From Chloroflexota bacterium (GTDB lineage: Bacteria > Chloroflexota > Limnocylindria > Limnocylindrales > CSP1-4), in assembly GCA_016191425.1 (NCBI GenBank), contig JACPOR010000001.1:22442-86441 (forward strand): a stretch of 64,000 nucleotides of DNA. The letters are read 5' to 3'. The position numbers and the translations under genes are program-made. Under the pieces are notes generated by a model. It was not told the origin of the DNA, searched no databases, and saw only the letters and a program-made list of their open reading frames with translations. This document shows positions 1 to 8,074 of the stretch, in pieces; position 1 is the stretch's first letter, and every line of letters begins with the position of its first letter.

Positions 1-2
1 GG

Positions 3-266
3 GTCCATCGGAATCAGGAGCTCGAGGGCCTGTCGCGGATGAGCTTCGTGATCCTCCAGGCGGTCATGAAGCGGCTCGAGGAGCGTCGCAAGACGCGCCT
101 GTTCGCGGAGTTGGGCTCCACGATGAAGCTGCCGCGCTCGGGCCGCGGCCGTCTCTCGCTCGAGGTCATCGAGCTGGCGGACATGGAGCGACCGCCCATC
201 ATCCGGATCCCGGAGTACGTCGAGCGACGCAGCGAGGCTTCGGGCGACGTCACACGCGGCCCGTGA
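3..266 (+). CDS. C-terminal part of an unidentified protein
   Basis: This open frame enters from the left edge and ends at TGA 264-266, so only the last 87 residues are visible. The segment is charged, with an Arg/Lys/Glu-rich helix-like stretch (MKRLEERRKTRLF) followed by a more hydrophobic tail (EVIELADMERPPIIRIPEYVE). I do not recognise a family. The stop lies 13 bases before the next gene on the same strand, so the two may be co-transcribed. An internal ATG at 39 exists, but the frame is open through it to the window edge, so the true start is probably outside. Confidence 0.55.
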   Translation, partial: VHRNQELEGLSRMSFVILQAVMKRLEERRKTRLFAELGSTMKLPRSGRGRLSLEVIELADMERPPIIRIPEYVERRSEASGDVTRGP

Positions 267-279
267 GAGTACTGATCGC

Positions 280-1443
280 GTGAGGGTCCTCATCGCGCCC
301 GATTCGTTCAAGGGTTCGCTCTCGTCGGTCGAGGTGGCCGAGGCACTCGCCGAGGGCTGGCGCCGCGAGCGTCCCGACGACGAGACCATGCTGGCGCCTC
401 TCGCCGATGGCGGCGAAGGCACGCTCGAGGCCATCGCGGCGACCGGCAGCTGGAAATGGGAAGCGGTCGAAGCGAGCGACCCCATCGGCCGGCCGGTCAC
501 GGCCCGTTGGCTGCGGTCCGCCGACGGGACCCCCGCCTTCGATTTTCCTCGTGCCGTCGTGGAGCTGGCCAGCGCGTCAGGGCTTTCCCGCCTGGCCCTC
601 GACGAACGCGATCCCTTCGGCGCCTCGACGCGCGGAACGGGGGAGGTCATCCGGGCCGTCCTCGACGCCGGCGTTCGCCGCATCGTGCTCGGCATCGGCG
701 GCAGCGCCACGACGGACGGCGGGCGAGGGATCCTCGAAGCCCTCGGAGCGCGCGTCCGGGAGTTGCCCGGCGGCGCATTCGAGATCGACCTCTCCGGACT
801 GGATCCGCGCCTCGCGGACACGGAGCTGCGAATCGCCTGCGACGTCACGAACCCACTCCTTGGCGAACGCGGCGCCGCGGCGACGTATGGCCCGCAGAAG
901 GGCGCGGATCCTGGAGATGTCGAGGCGCTTGACGCTCGCCTCACGAGCTGGGCGGATGCCCTCGAAGGCGCCACAGCGCGCCGCGAACGTGGCTCAGCCG
1001 GTGCCGGTGCCGCGGGCGGCACGGCCTTCGGGTTGCTCTCGATCGGCTCCTGGTTCCGACGCGTCGAATTGGTGCCGGGCGTGGATCTGGTCGTCGAGGA
1101 GATCGGGCTCGAGGAGATGCTCGCCGAAGCCGACCTCGTGATCACCGGCGAGGGCCGCATCGATTCCCAGACGGCATTCGGCAAGACCGCCCTTGGGGTT
1201 GCGCGGCTGGCCCAGGCTGCCCGCGTGCGCTGTGTGGCGGTGGGTGGGGGCGTGGAGCCCGAGGGCGTTGAGGCGCTCGGCCGCTTCGGCGTCACCGTGG
1301 TGCCGGTCTGGGAGCAGCCCGTTCTGCTGGCCCAGGCGATGGCCGCCGGCAGCGCGCCTTTGGTCGAGTGCGGCGCGAGGATGGCGCGGGGATGGCGCGG
1401 CGATGGCGCGTTTCACCGCTCGCCTGATGTCGTTTGTTCTTGA
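280..1443 (+). CDS. Glycerate kinase (GarK/GlxK-type family)
   Basis: Predicted to phosphorylate D-glycerate with ATP, probably to 2-phosphoglycerate, feeding lower glycolysis. Its 387 residues match the usual length of this cytosolic family. Visible family motifs are APDSFKGS (residues 6-13), DGGEGT (43-48), GIGGSATTDGG (138-148), CDVTNPL (187-193) and a later TGEGRID box. The start is GTG at 280, because the conserved N-terminal strand MRVLIAPDSFKGS begins exactly there. The last roughly 20 residues (GARMARGWRGDGA onward) come from a short repetitive stretch and probably are not conserved. The toxin-antitoxin pair begins 33 bases downstream. Confidence 0.9.
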   Translation: MRVLIAPDSFKGSLSSVEVAEALAEGWRRERPDDETMLAPLADGGEGTLEAIAATGSWKWEAVEASDPIGRPVTARWLRSADGTPAFDFPRAVVELASASGLSRLALDERDPFGASTRGTGEVIRAVLDAGVRRIVLGIGGSATTDGGRGILEALGARVRELPGGAFEIDLSGLDPRLADTELRIACDVTNPLLGERGAAATYGPQKGADPGDVEALDARLTSWADALEGATARRERGSAGAGAAGGTAFGLLSIGSWFRRVELVPGVDLVVEEIGLEEMLAEADLVITGEGRIDSQTAFGKTALGVARLAQAARVRCVAVGGGVEPEGVEALGRFGVTVVPVWEQPVLLAQAMAAGSAPLVECGARMARGWRGDGAFHRSPDVVCS

Positions 1444-1463
1444 CTAAGGCCCTGGACTAAGGC
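1442..1463. promoter_or_regulatory. Direct repeat, candidate operator of the first toxin-antitoxin pair
   Basis: The 9-mer GACTAAGGC occurs at 1442-1450 and again at 1455-1463, a 13-base period, immediately upstream of the antitoxin start at 1476. A TTGACT at 1440-1445 could be part of a -35 element. Phd/VapB antitoxins commonly bind repeats at their own promoter, so an autoregulatory site is plausible, but this rests on position and repetition only. Confidence 0.35.
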
Positions 1464-1475
1464 ACCATTCGCCTC

Positions 1476-1733
1476 ATGGCACAAACCGTTAACGTCCACG
1501 AGGCCAAGACACACCTGTCTCGATTGCTCGCGCGGGTCGAATTGGGGGAGGAAATCATCATCGCCCGTGCCGGGCGGCCAATCGCGCGCCTCGAGCGCCT
1601 TGAGGTCGTTCGCCGGCAGCGCAAGCCGGGTAATGATCGGATCCTGATCCACCCGGATTTCGATGACCCTATCCCCGAGTGGGATCCGGACTACATGCAT
1701 CCCGACGATCCGATGCGCGACCTCCTCAGGTGA
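1476..1733 (+). CDS. Phd/YefM-type antitoxin
   Basis: An 85-residue protein with the Phd/YefM N-terminal DNA-binding fold: VNVHEAKTHLSRLLARVE (residues 5-22) followed by GEEIIIARAGRPIARL. The C-terminal part is acidic and Pro/Asp-rich (PDFDDPIPEWDPDYMHPDD), typical of the flexible toxin-neutralising tail. The stop TGA overlaps the GTG start of the PIN toxin by 4 bases, so the two are translationally coupled. It should bind and inhibit that toxin and repress the operon. Confidence 0.88.
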   Translation: MAQTVNVHEAKTHLSRLLARVELGEEIIIARAGRPIARLERLEVVRRQRKPGNDRILIHPDFDDPIPEWDPDYMHPDDPMRDLLR

Positions 1734-2119
1734 GGGTGTTGCTGGATACACACACGTTCCTCTGGTGGAACTCGAGCCAAGGCTCGAGACTTTCCGTCCC
1801 GGCTCGCGAGATCCTCGCGGACATCGAAACTGACGGATTGGTCAGCGTCGTCTCGGCGTACGAGATTGCCATCAAGGCCGCTCGCGGGGCACTTGAACTC
1901 CCCGCGGAACCTTCTCGATATGTGCCCGACCGTCTTGCGCGCCACGGTTTTGTGGCACTCTCGATCGAGATGCGTCACGTGCTGCGTGCCGGCGCACTTC
2001 CTCCGATCCATCGAGACCCATTCGACCGACTGCTCGTCGCCCAGGCCCAACTGGAGGGAATCCCGATCATCACGGCGGACACGGCGATCGGCCAGTACGA
2101 CGTCGAGGTCATCTGGTGA
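1730..2119 (+). CDS. VapC-family PIN-domain toxin
   Basis: A 129-residue PIN-domain ribonuclease toxin. The start is GTG at 1730, inside the antitoxin stop (GTGA overlap). The open frame continues further upstream, but the family begins with the strand MRVLLDTHTFLWW. Metal-binding acidic positions are visible: Asp in LLDTH, Glu in SAYEIAIKA, Asp residues in HRDPFDRLLVAQA, and Asp in TADTAIGQY. Known family members cleave tRNA or rRNA. The stop overlaps the start of the endonuclease III-like gene, making a three-gene coupled unit. Confidence 0.88.
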   Translation: MRVLLDTHTFLWWNSSQGSRLSVPAREILADIETDGLVSVVSAYEIAIKAARGALELPAEPSRYVPDRLARHGFVALSIEMRHVLRAGALPPIHRDPFDRLLVAQAQLEGIPIITADTAIGQYDVEVIW

Positions 2120-3003
2120 CGATGGCGGAGCAAGGCGCCAAACTCGTCACGAAGCCATCGGCCAGCAAGCGCCCCGCCATCCGCCCGGGGAAGACATCAG
2201 CCGCAAGGCGAACGAAGCGACGCCCGCCGGACCCGGCAAAGGCGTGGGCACGGAAGCTCGACCGCACCCGCCCGAACCTGGTCAAAGACGTCCTCGACGG
2301 TCTCGCCACCATCCACGGCCATCCCACCTGGGAGCGGCGCCTCGACCCGACGAGCGAGCTGATCCTCACGATCCTGACCCAGAACAGCGCCGACACGAAC
2401 GCCGAACGCGCCTTCGAGTCCCTCCGGGACGCCTACCCGTCCGGCCTCGTGGCCGAGCGCCACACTCCGGGGCCCGGCTGGGGTGGCATGGGCCTGTCCG
2501 ATGGGGCACCGCCCGACTGGGCCGCTGTCGAATTCGCCCCGGTGCAGGAACTGGTCGAGGTGATCCGGCATGGCGGCCTCGCCAATCAGAAGGCTCCTCG
2601 CCTCCAGTCCACCCTCCGCACCATTCGCGAGGCACGCGGCGACTACTCGCTCGAATTCCTGGCCGGGATGGCGCCCCTGGATGCGCGGGCATGGCTGACC
2701 GCGCTCGACGGGATCGGCAAGAAGACCGCCTCGGTCCTCCTGATGTTCTCGTTCGGGATGCCGCTGATGGCCGTCGATCGGCACGTCGAGCGCGTGTCGC
2801 ATCGAGTCGGGCTGATCCCGGCCAAGGCCAGCGCAGACGACGCGCACGACCTCTATCTCGCGCTCCTCAAGCCCGAGGAGACGTACGAGGCACACGTGAA
2901 TCTCATCCGCCACGGCCGTGTCATCTGCCACGCGCGGAACCCGGAACACGAGATCTGCCCGCTCCGCGATCGCTGTCGGTTCGTGGATCCCAAGGCACCC
3001 TGA
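2116..3003 (+). CDS. nth: Endonuclease III-like DNA glycosylase/AP lyase with altered Fe-S site
   Basis: Base-excision repair enzyme of the HhH-GPD superfamily (295 residues). The helix-hairpin-helix is LDGIGKKTA (197-205) with Lys203 at the catalytic position, and Asp221 sits in VDRHVERV. The C-terminal cluster motif is C271-X6-H278-X2-C281-X5-C287, so the second of the four usual 4Fe-4S cysteines is His. There is a basic N-terminal extension of about 45 residues and a Gly/Pro-rich insertion (about 111-142) not found in Escherichia coli Nth. GTG at 2116 overlaps the toxin stop; ATG at 2122 is an alternative start. Confidence 0.85.
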   Translation: MTMAEQGAKLVTKPSASKRPAIRPGKTSAARRTKRRPPDPAKAWARKLDRTRPNLVKDVLDGLATIHGHPTWERRLDPTSELILTILTQNSADTNAERAFESLRDAYPSGLVAERHTPGPGWGGMGLSDGAPPDWAAVEFAPVQELVEVIRHGGLANQKAPRLQSTLRTIREARGDYSLEFLAGMAPLDARAWLTALDGIGKKTASVLLMFSFGMPLMAVDRHVERVSHRVGLIPAKASADDAHDLYLALLKPEETYEAHVNLIRHGRVICHARNPEHEICPLRDRCRFVDPKAP

Positions 3004-3033
3004 GCGGACCGGACCCGCGCCTATACTCGGGCC

Positions 3034-3774
3034 ATGTTGATCGGCGGTCGGTGGGGCGAGGGCGTGGCGCCGCGGATCCTGCTTGTGGACGACGACCCGA
3101 ACCTGCTCGTCCTGCTCGCGGACCAGCTCCACGCCGACGGGTTCGATGTCCAGACCGCGCGAGATGGTGAAGAGGCCCTGCGACGGTTGCGGTCGGGCTG
3201 GCCCGACCTGCTGATCGTGGACATGATGATGCCCCGGATGGACGGGCTCACCCTGGCCCGTGAGATCAAGGCCCAGGCCGACCTGCCGATCATCGTCCTC
3301 TCGGCGATCGAGACGGCGGACAGCAAGGCCGACCTCCTGGAGGAGGTCGCCGAGGACTACGTCACCAAGCCCTACCACTACCCGGAGCTCCGGGCCCGTA
3401 TCGTTCGCGTGCTCAGGCGCGTCGGAGACAAGGTCCCGCGACGGGCGATCATCCTCGGCCCGGAGCTGGTCCTGGAACTCCATCGCCGGACGGCCGCCGT
3501 TCGCGGCGAGGCGGTGCCGCTGACGCCCACCGAGTCGCGCCTGCTCTACGCACTGGCGGCGAACCTCGGGCAAACAGTCACGACGGAGACCCTGCTGGAT
3601 CGTGGCTGGACGGACACGGAGAATGCCGATCCCTCCTACGTCTGGGTCACCATGCGGCGCCTGCGCCAGAAGATCGAACCCGATCCGAACAGGCCGGTCC
3701 ACCTCGTCACGGTCCGTGGCATCGGCTACCGGCTCGTCCAGCAGGCCCCCGGCGAACCCGAGGCTGCCGGATGA
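3034..3774 (+). CDS. OmpR-family response regulator
   Basis: A DNA-binding response regulator with an N-terminal receiver and a C-terminal winged helix. Counting from ATG 3034, the acidic pocket is LLVDDDP (17-22), the phosphoacceptor is Asp63 in IVDMMMPRMDG, and the conserved Lys is in VTKPY. The effector ends in the typical TVRGIGYRLV. The true start may be GTG 3064, since the first ten residues (MLIGGRWGEG) are not family-like. ATGA overlap with the downstream kinase gene marks them as a cognate pair. The target genes are unknown. Confidence 0.9.
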   Translation: MLIGGRWGEGVAPRILLVDDDPNLLVLLADQLHADGFDVQTARDGEEALRRLRSGWPDLLIVDMMMPRMDGLTLAREIKAQADLPIIVLSAIETADSKADLLEEVAEDYVTKPYHYPELRARIVRVLRRVGDKVPRRAIILGPELVLELHRRTAAVRGEAVPLTPTESRLLYALAANLGQTVTTETLLDRGWTDTENADPSYVWVTMRRLRQKIEPDPNRPVHLVTVRGIGYRLVQQAPGEPEAAG

Positions 3775-5252
3775 GCAACGGCCCGGGCGACCAGCGCCTC
3801 GGTCTCGCCCTGTCGTTCCGCGCCCGCCTCACGGCCGGGCTCATCGCTGGGGCCGTCGTCCCGCTCGCCGGGTTCGGGATCGTCCTGCTCGCGGCCGAGA
3901 TCACCCGGACCGGAGGCATCCATTCCACGCTCGGAAGCCTCATCGTGTTCTCGCTGGCGGCGGCCGTCATCGTGGGCGTCGTCTTCGCCTACGCGCTCGC
4001 GAGCAATCTGATGGCGCCGCTGCGGGCAATCGCGCGGTCCGTCGAGCGAGTCTCGGCGGGCGATCTCTCGACCCGCGTGGAGGTCGCCGGCGAGGATGAG
4101 CTCGCACGGCTGGTGGAGAGTCACAACCGGCTCGCGGCCGACCTGCAGCGACGGAACACGGAACTCGGCCGGATCCTCGTGGCCATCGGCGAGACGTCGC
4201 CACGTGACGGGCTCGATCGGCTGATTGCGCATGCGACATCGAGCGCCCGGTCCGCGTTCTCGATGATTGATGCCGTCATCCACATCGGCGATCCCGATGA
4301 CGTGAAGGTCGAGGAGGTCATTCCCGGCGAGTCACGGCCCATCCGGGCCATTCTCGCGCTGCCGGACGAACGGGTCGGCGTTCTGATCGGCCACCTACCG
4401 GCGACGCGATCCTGGGACTCTGCCGATCAGGACCTGCTCGAGCTCTACGCGGGCGAGGTCGCCGTGGCGATCCGGAACGCGCAGTTGTTCAGCCAGGTCC
4501 AGGACCAGACCCATCGACTTGAGGCCCTGGATGCCGCCAAGGACGACTTTCTGCGCGGGATCAGCCACAACCTTCAGACGCCCCTGACAAGCATCCGCGC
4601 CTATTCGGAGCAGCTCCAGGAGGAGCGGCCGGACCGGCGGCTCGAAGTCATCACCGAGCAGTCAGAGCGCCTGTCACGGATGGTTCGCCAGCTCCTGACG
4701 GTGTCTCGCCTCGACGCCGGGACGCTCAAGCCCCGGATCGAGATCGTCGCGCTGGGACCACGCGTCCGGCGGGCCTGGGAGGCACTCGGGGTGGACGATG
4801 TGCCGTTCGAAGTCACCGACGACGCTGCTGGGTGGCTGGCCCTCGCTGATCCCGATCAACTCGACCAGGTCCTCTGGGCGATCCTGGACAACGCCGTCAA
4901 GTACGGCCGCGGGGCGCCCGTGCGGGCACACGTCCAACCCGACGTTGTGGCACGGACGCTACGCCTCACGATCGCGGATTCGGGGCCGGGAGTACCCCAA
5001 GACCTGCAGGGCTCGGTCTTCGAGCGCTACGCGCGCGGAACCTCGCCGGACCACCCGGAAGGCACGGGGATCGGGCTCTACGTGGCCCGCGAACTCGTGC
5101 TGGCGATGGAAGGATCGCTGGACCTGGACGCGAGCGGCGCCGGAGGTGCCGCTGGTGCCGCTGCCGGGGCCGGAGGTGCTGCCGAGGCCGGTGCCGGTGC
5201 CGCGTTCACGATCGCGCTGCCGGCCGAGGCGTCGTCCGCCAACGAGCCTTGA
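3771..5252 (+). CDS. Membrane sensor histidine kinase (HAMP-GAF-HisKA-HATPase)
   Basis: Partner of the preceding regulator (493 residues). Order: two membrane segments (about 18-42 and 55-78) with almost no outside loop, HAMP (about 79-130), a GAF-like region (about 145-240), HisKA with His266, then the ATPase domain with N box (ILDNAVKYG), DSGPG and GTGIGLYVA. The H-box reads SHNLQTPL where SHELRTPL is usual. A stretch of about 28 Gly/Ala residues (ASGAGGAAGAAAGAG...) interrupts the ATPase domain just before its last strand (FTIALPAE). The short outer loop suggests it senses a membrane or internal signal. Confidence 0.9.
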   Translation: MSNGPGDQRLGLALSFRARLTAGLIAGAVVPLAGFGIVLLAAEITRTGGIHSTLGSLIVFSLAAAVIVGVVFAYALASNLMAPLRAIARSVERVSAGDLSTRVEVAGEDELARLVESHNRLAADLQRRNTELGRILVAIGETSPRDGLDRLIAHATSSARSAFSMIDAVIHIGDPDDVKVEEVIPGESRPIRAILALPDERVGVLIGHLPATRSWDSADQDLLELYAGEVAVAIRNAQLFSQVQDQTHRLEALDAAKDDFLRGISHNLQTPLTSIRAYSEQLQEERPDRRLEVITEQSERLSRMVRQLLTVSRLDAGTLKPRIEIVALGPRVRRAWEALGVDDVPFEVTDDAAGWLALADPDQLDQVLWAILDNAVKYGRGAPVRAHVQPDVVARTLRLTIADSGPGVPQDLQGSVFERYARGTSPDHPEGTGIGLYVARELVLAMEGSLDLDASGAGGAAGAAAGAGGAAEAGAGAAFTIALPAEASSANEP

Positions 5253-5259
5253 GGCTCGA

Positions 5260-5451
5260 TCAGGCGGGCGACCAGCCCTCGCGTGCCGTCCGGCGCCATA
5301 TCACCTGCCGAGGATCGATCCCGACGATGAGACCCGCCGAGATCCCGAGGACGGGCCCGAGCAGGTCCAGTACGCCGAGAACGGCAGAGACCGCGGAACC
5401 TAGGTACCAGGTGGCATAGATCCAGAGACTGGCGGAGGTGAGTCGCTTCAT
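5260..5451 (-). CDS. Small hypothetical membrane protein
   Basis: A 63-residue frame on the minus strand with hydrophobic stretches (SLWIYATWYLGSAVSAVLGV and LLGPVLGISAGLIVG) and a basic tail (WRRTAREGW), as expected for a small inner-membrane protein. A GAGG lies about 10 bases before the ATG. It is convergent with the histidine kinase gene. No family is recognised. The aromatic/hydrophobic composition argues against a chance frame, but the evidence is modest. Confidence 0.45.
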   Translation of the reverse strand: MKRLTSASLWIYATWYLGSAVSAVLGVLDLLGPVLGISAGLIVGIDPRQVIWRRTAREGWSPA

Positions 5452-5589
5452 GCGTCCATCCTCGCCCTGATCGACTCGGCCTCCAATTCGGTCATTCGTA
5501 CTATCGGCAAGGCTCCGACCCAGCGAAAGGTCCCATGCAAGGTCTCCGCGGGACGATACCCATCCGAATACGGGGGAACTGCCTCAACA

Positions 5590-6252
5590 ATGCGTCAGAT
5601 TTGGAGGGGAGTGGGGAAGGCAGGCAAAGCGCGCGGACAGGCGCTGCCTGAATTCGCCCTGACGCTGCCTATCTTCCTGCTCATCCTGCTTATTGCGGTC
5701 GATTTCGGTCGTGCGTTTTCGAGCTGGGTGGCCATAAATAACGCGGCCCGAGTCGCGGCGAACTATGCGGCGTCGGTGCCAAACGCCATGTTCGGCCCGG
5801 GCAGTCAATACGAAACGACCGTTCAGAACGAGTCGAACTTGAGCGGCTGTGTCATGACCGGTGTAGCGCAGCCGACGTTCAGCCCTGATCGGAACGTCGG
5901 GGCAACAGCGACAGTCAAACTGACCTGCCAGTTCAAGTTGCTTACACCGTTTATCGGAGGCTTCTTGGGCGACCCAGTCCCCCTATCCGCACAGTCTCAG
6001 TTCACAGTGCGAGGAGGAACGATTGCAGGCGTGCCCGTTCCCCCTCCGCAACCATGCGACGCAACACACTTTCCGATCCCGAATCTTGTTGGACTGACGG
6101 TCGCTGCTGCAAGGGCGCAGTGGTCAGCATCCGTATTCATTGGTTCATTCACTCCGTCGACCGGAGTACCCAACAAGATCGTCACAGGGCAGGTTCCCGA
6201 CGTTGGTGCCTGCAGATTGATCACGCAGACCATGTTTGTGACTCACACGTGA
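5590..6252 (+). CDS. TadE-like pseudopilin with C-terminal PASTA-like domain
   Basis: A 220-residue TadE-family protein. The prepilin-like segment is KARGQALPEFALTLP: Gly16 before the putative cleavage site and Glu21 at +5, then a hydrophobic helix (about 24-40) and the usual DFGRA box. The middle region is the exported TadE body. Unusually, a Pro-rich hinge (VPVPPPQP, 148-155) leads to a PASTA-like module (about 162-208: FPIPNLVGLTVAAARAQW ... IVTGQVPDVGA). PASTA domains elsewhere bind peptidoglycan fragments, so this subunit may contact the wall. First gene of trio 1; its stop overlaps the next start by 4 bases. Base composition is visibly less GC-rich than the flanks. Confidence 0.82.
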   Translation: MRQIWRGVGKAGKARGQALPEFALTLPIFLLILLIAVDFGRAFSSWVAINNAARVAANYAASVPNAMFGPGSQYETTVQNESNLSGCVMTGVAQPTFSPDRNVGATATVKLTCQFKLLTPFIGGFLGDPVPLSAQSQFTVRGGTIAGVPVPPPQPCDATHFPIPNLVGLTVAAARAQWSASVFIGSFTPSTGVPNKIVTGQVPDVGACRLITQTMFVTHT

Positions 6253-6737
6253 TCGCATATCGTGCTAGTTCAATGCGTGGTGGCCAGTCTCTGGTGGAAT
6301 TCGCCCTGATCCTACCCGTGCTCTTGTTGGTTCTCTTCGGCGTGTTCGATTTCGGGCGCGCGATCTATGCGTACAACGCAGTCTCCAATGCTGCACGGGA
6401 AGGCGGACGGACGGCAATTGTCAATCAGACTGCGAGTGACATTCGTGCTCGGGCAGCCGCCCAAGCTACCGCTCTCGGAATCGATGCGACGTCAACCTCA
6501 TGTCCTCCGAGTGGCCCCAGCGGGGTATGCGTCGAGTTCAAGAACGCGGCGCTAACTTCTGCTTGTACGCCCGCGAACCTAGGCTGCGTTGCGGTCATCA
6601 CCGTCAAGTACTCGATCACTCCGTTGACGCCCATCGTCGGCAGCATCGTTGGTCCTCTGACGATCTCTTCAACCACGAAGCAAGCAGTCGAGAGTCTCTG
6701 TACCACCGGGGGCAGCGTGACGTGCCCAATCCCTTGA
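6249..6737 (+). CDS. TadE-like pseudopilin
   Basis: A 162-residue TadE protein without an added domain. GTG 6249 overlaps the preceding stop (GTGA); ATG 6273 is an alternative. The signal is MRGGQSLVEFALILP, with Gly/Gln cleavage context and Glu at +5, followed by a hydrophobic helix and FDFGRAIYAYN. Cysteines at the rear (CPPSG, CVEF, CTPANLGC) could form disulfides outside the membrane. Known TadE proteins are processed by a TadV-like peptidase and help assemble Flp pili. No tadA, tadB, tadC or tadV lies in the window. Confidence 0.85.
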   Translation: MIAYRASSMRGGQSLVEFALILPVLLLVLFGVFDFGRAIYAYNAVSNAAREGGRTAIVNQTASDIRARAAAQATALGIDATSTSCPPSGPSGVCVEFKNAALTSACTPANLGCVAVITVKYSITPLTPIVGSIVGPLTISSTTKQAVESLCTTGGSVTCPIP

Positions 6738-6771
6738 TAACCACGTGTTTCGATTGAAAGAGGTAGGTACG

Positions 6772-7992
6772 GTGCAGATTCGATCCTATCGACAGCGCGA
6801 CGAGCGTGGCCAAGCGATTGCGGTGCTCGCGATCAGTGCGGTGGCCCTCCTTGCGATGGTCGCCCTCATCGTCGATGGCGGGAATGCGTTCTCCCAGCAG
6901 CGAATCACTCAGAATGCCGCCGATGCGAGTTCTGAGGCCGGTGCGGTTGTTCTCATGCAGAGACTCGCGGGAGTCGTGCCGACAAAGACAGGGACCGACG
7001 TCGATACAGCGGTCCAGGCCAAGGCCGCGGCGAACGGGCTGACCACGCCGGTACAGGCCTGCTACACCGATCTCGACGGTCAGCCGCTAGCTTCGGACGG
7101 GTCGGTCGCCGCAAGCTGTGACGTGGCCGCCCAGGTCGGACCCGGTCTGCCGATACCGCCATGCACGGGCTGTGCTGGAACGTTCGCAGCTGGGGTTGAG
7201 GTGCACGGCTCGCGACCGTTCAACAACTTCTTTGGTGGGATTGTGGGCCTGAATGGTGCAATGGCCTCTGCCCAAGCGACCGCCAAGGCGGGATACGTGA
7301 CCGGCTACCCCGGGCAGGTCATCCCAGTGACTTTCCCAGTCAGTGCAACGGGCTGCGATGGTACTGGAGCGGCGTTGACGTCGACAACGCCGTGGCCATG
7401 GGGCCCTGAGAACGTCCTCTCAGTCCCGCTGTGCGGAAATAGTCCCGGCAACGTCGGCTGGCTCGATTGGACTCCCCCTTCCGGGGGAGCCAGCGAACTC
7501 GCGGGAGCAATTGTTGGCAACCCGCCCAACCCAACAATCACGACCCCAAAGTGGTACTATATTACTGCGACGGGAAACGTGAATTCAGGGCCCGTTCAAA
7601 CGTCGATGGACTCGTGGAACGGTGGCGATATCTACCTGCCCATATTCAACGCCACATGTAATAGTACACCTGCAAATACGTCAAACCCAGTCGGTCAAAT
7701 CGCCGACTGCGTCACCGGCGGAGGGACACTCGGCGGCAATGGGCAGAACCAATGGTACTTTCTCGTTGGTTTTGCGGCTTTCCGTCTGAATCAGTCTTTC
7801 ATCAACGGGAACGATGGCGGTATGTGTGATGCCTACGATGCCCAATTGGTGGCCGGAGGCAACGGCTCCACGTCTTGCCTCATTGGCTATTTCGAGGGCC
7901 CGAATCAAGCCGTTGCCTTCGGGGCGGCGGTTGGGGCGGGAGGGGGTTCCGACAACAGTACATCCCTTCTGGGAGTGCAGCTGATCAAATAG
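6772..7992 (+). CDS. TadG-like Flp pilus assembly protein
   Basis: A 406-residue exported protein with the TadE/G-like N-terminus: ERGQAIAVLAISAVALLAMV, then ALIVDGGNAFSQQR and QNAADASSEAGA, the signature of TadG-like proteins (no +5 Glu). I place the start at GTG 6772, preceded by AGAGGTAGG; GTG 6745 is also open. The large C-terminal part is Gly/Asn/Ser/Thr-rich with several Cys, consistent with a surface-exposed body; no von Willebrand MIDAS motif was seen. Third gene of trio 1, same lower-GC style. Confidence 0.8.
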   Translation: MQIRSYRQRDERGQAIAVLAISAVALLAMVALIVDGGNAFSQQRITQNAADASSEAGAVVLMQRLAGVVPTKTGTDVDTAVQAKAAANGLTTPVQACYTDLDGQPLASDGSVAASCDVAAQVGPGLPIPPCTGCAGTFAAGVEVHGSRPFNNFFGGIVGLNGAMASAQATAKAGYVTGYPGQVIPVTFPVSATGCDGTGAALTSTTPWPWGPENVLSVPLCGNSPGNVGWLDWTPPSGGASELAGAIVGNPPNPTITTPKWYYITATGNVNSGPVQTSMDSWNGGDIYLPIFNATCNSTPANTSNPVGQIADCVTGGGTLGGNGQNQWYFLVGFAAFRLNQSFINGNDGGMCDAYDAQLVAGGNGSTSCLIGYFEGPNQAVAFGAAVGAGGGSDNSTSLLGVQLIK

Positions 7993-8042
7993 CGACCTTG
8001 AACGACGCTTCGCGGTCGCGCGCGCAGGGATCGGGAGTTCAG

Positions 8043-8074
8043 GAGCCGCGCTTCGCGAGAGTGAGACGCGGCTC
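8043..8074 (+). terminator. Hairpin between the two Tad trios, possible terminator
   Basis: An 8-bp perfect stem, GAGCCGCG at 8043-8050 pairing with CGCGGCTC at 8067-8074, is followed by TTCT. It lies 50 bases after the trio 1 TadG stop. The loop is 16 bases and the T-tract short, so it is only a weak intrinsic-terminator candidate. The rest of 7993-8257 shows no gene. Confidence 0.35.

Noticed and set aside
2197-3702. Long minus-strand frame opposite nth and the response regulator
   Set aside because: Both plus-strand genes show clear catalytic motifs; the minus frame is compositionally a shadow.
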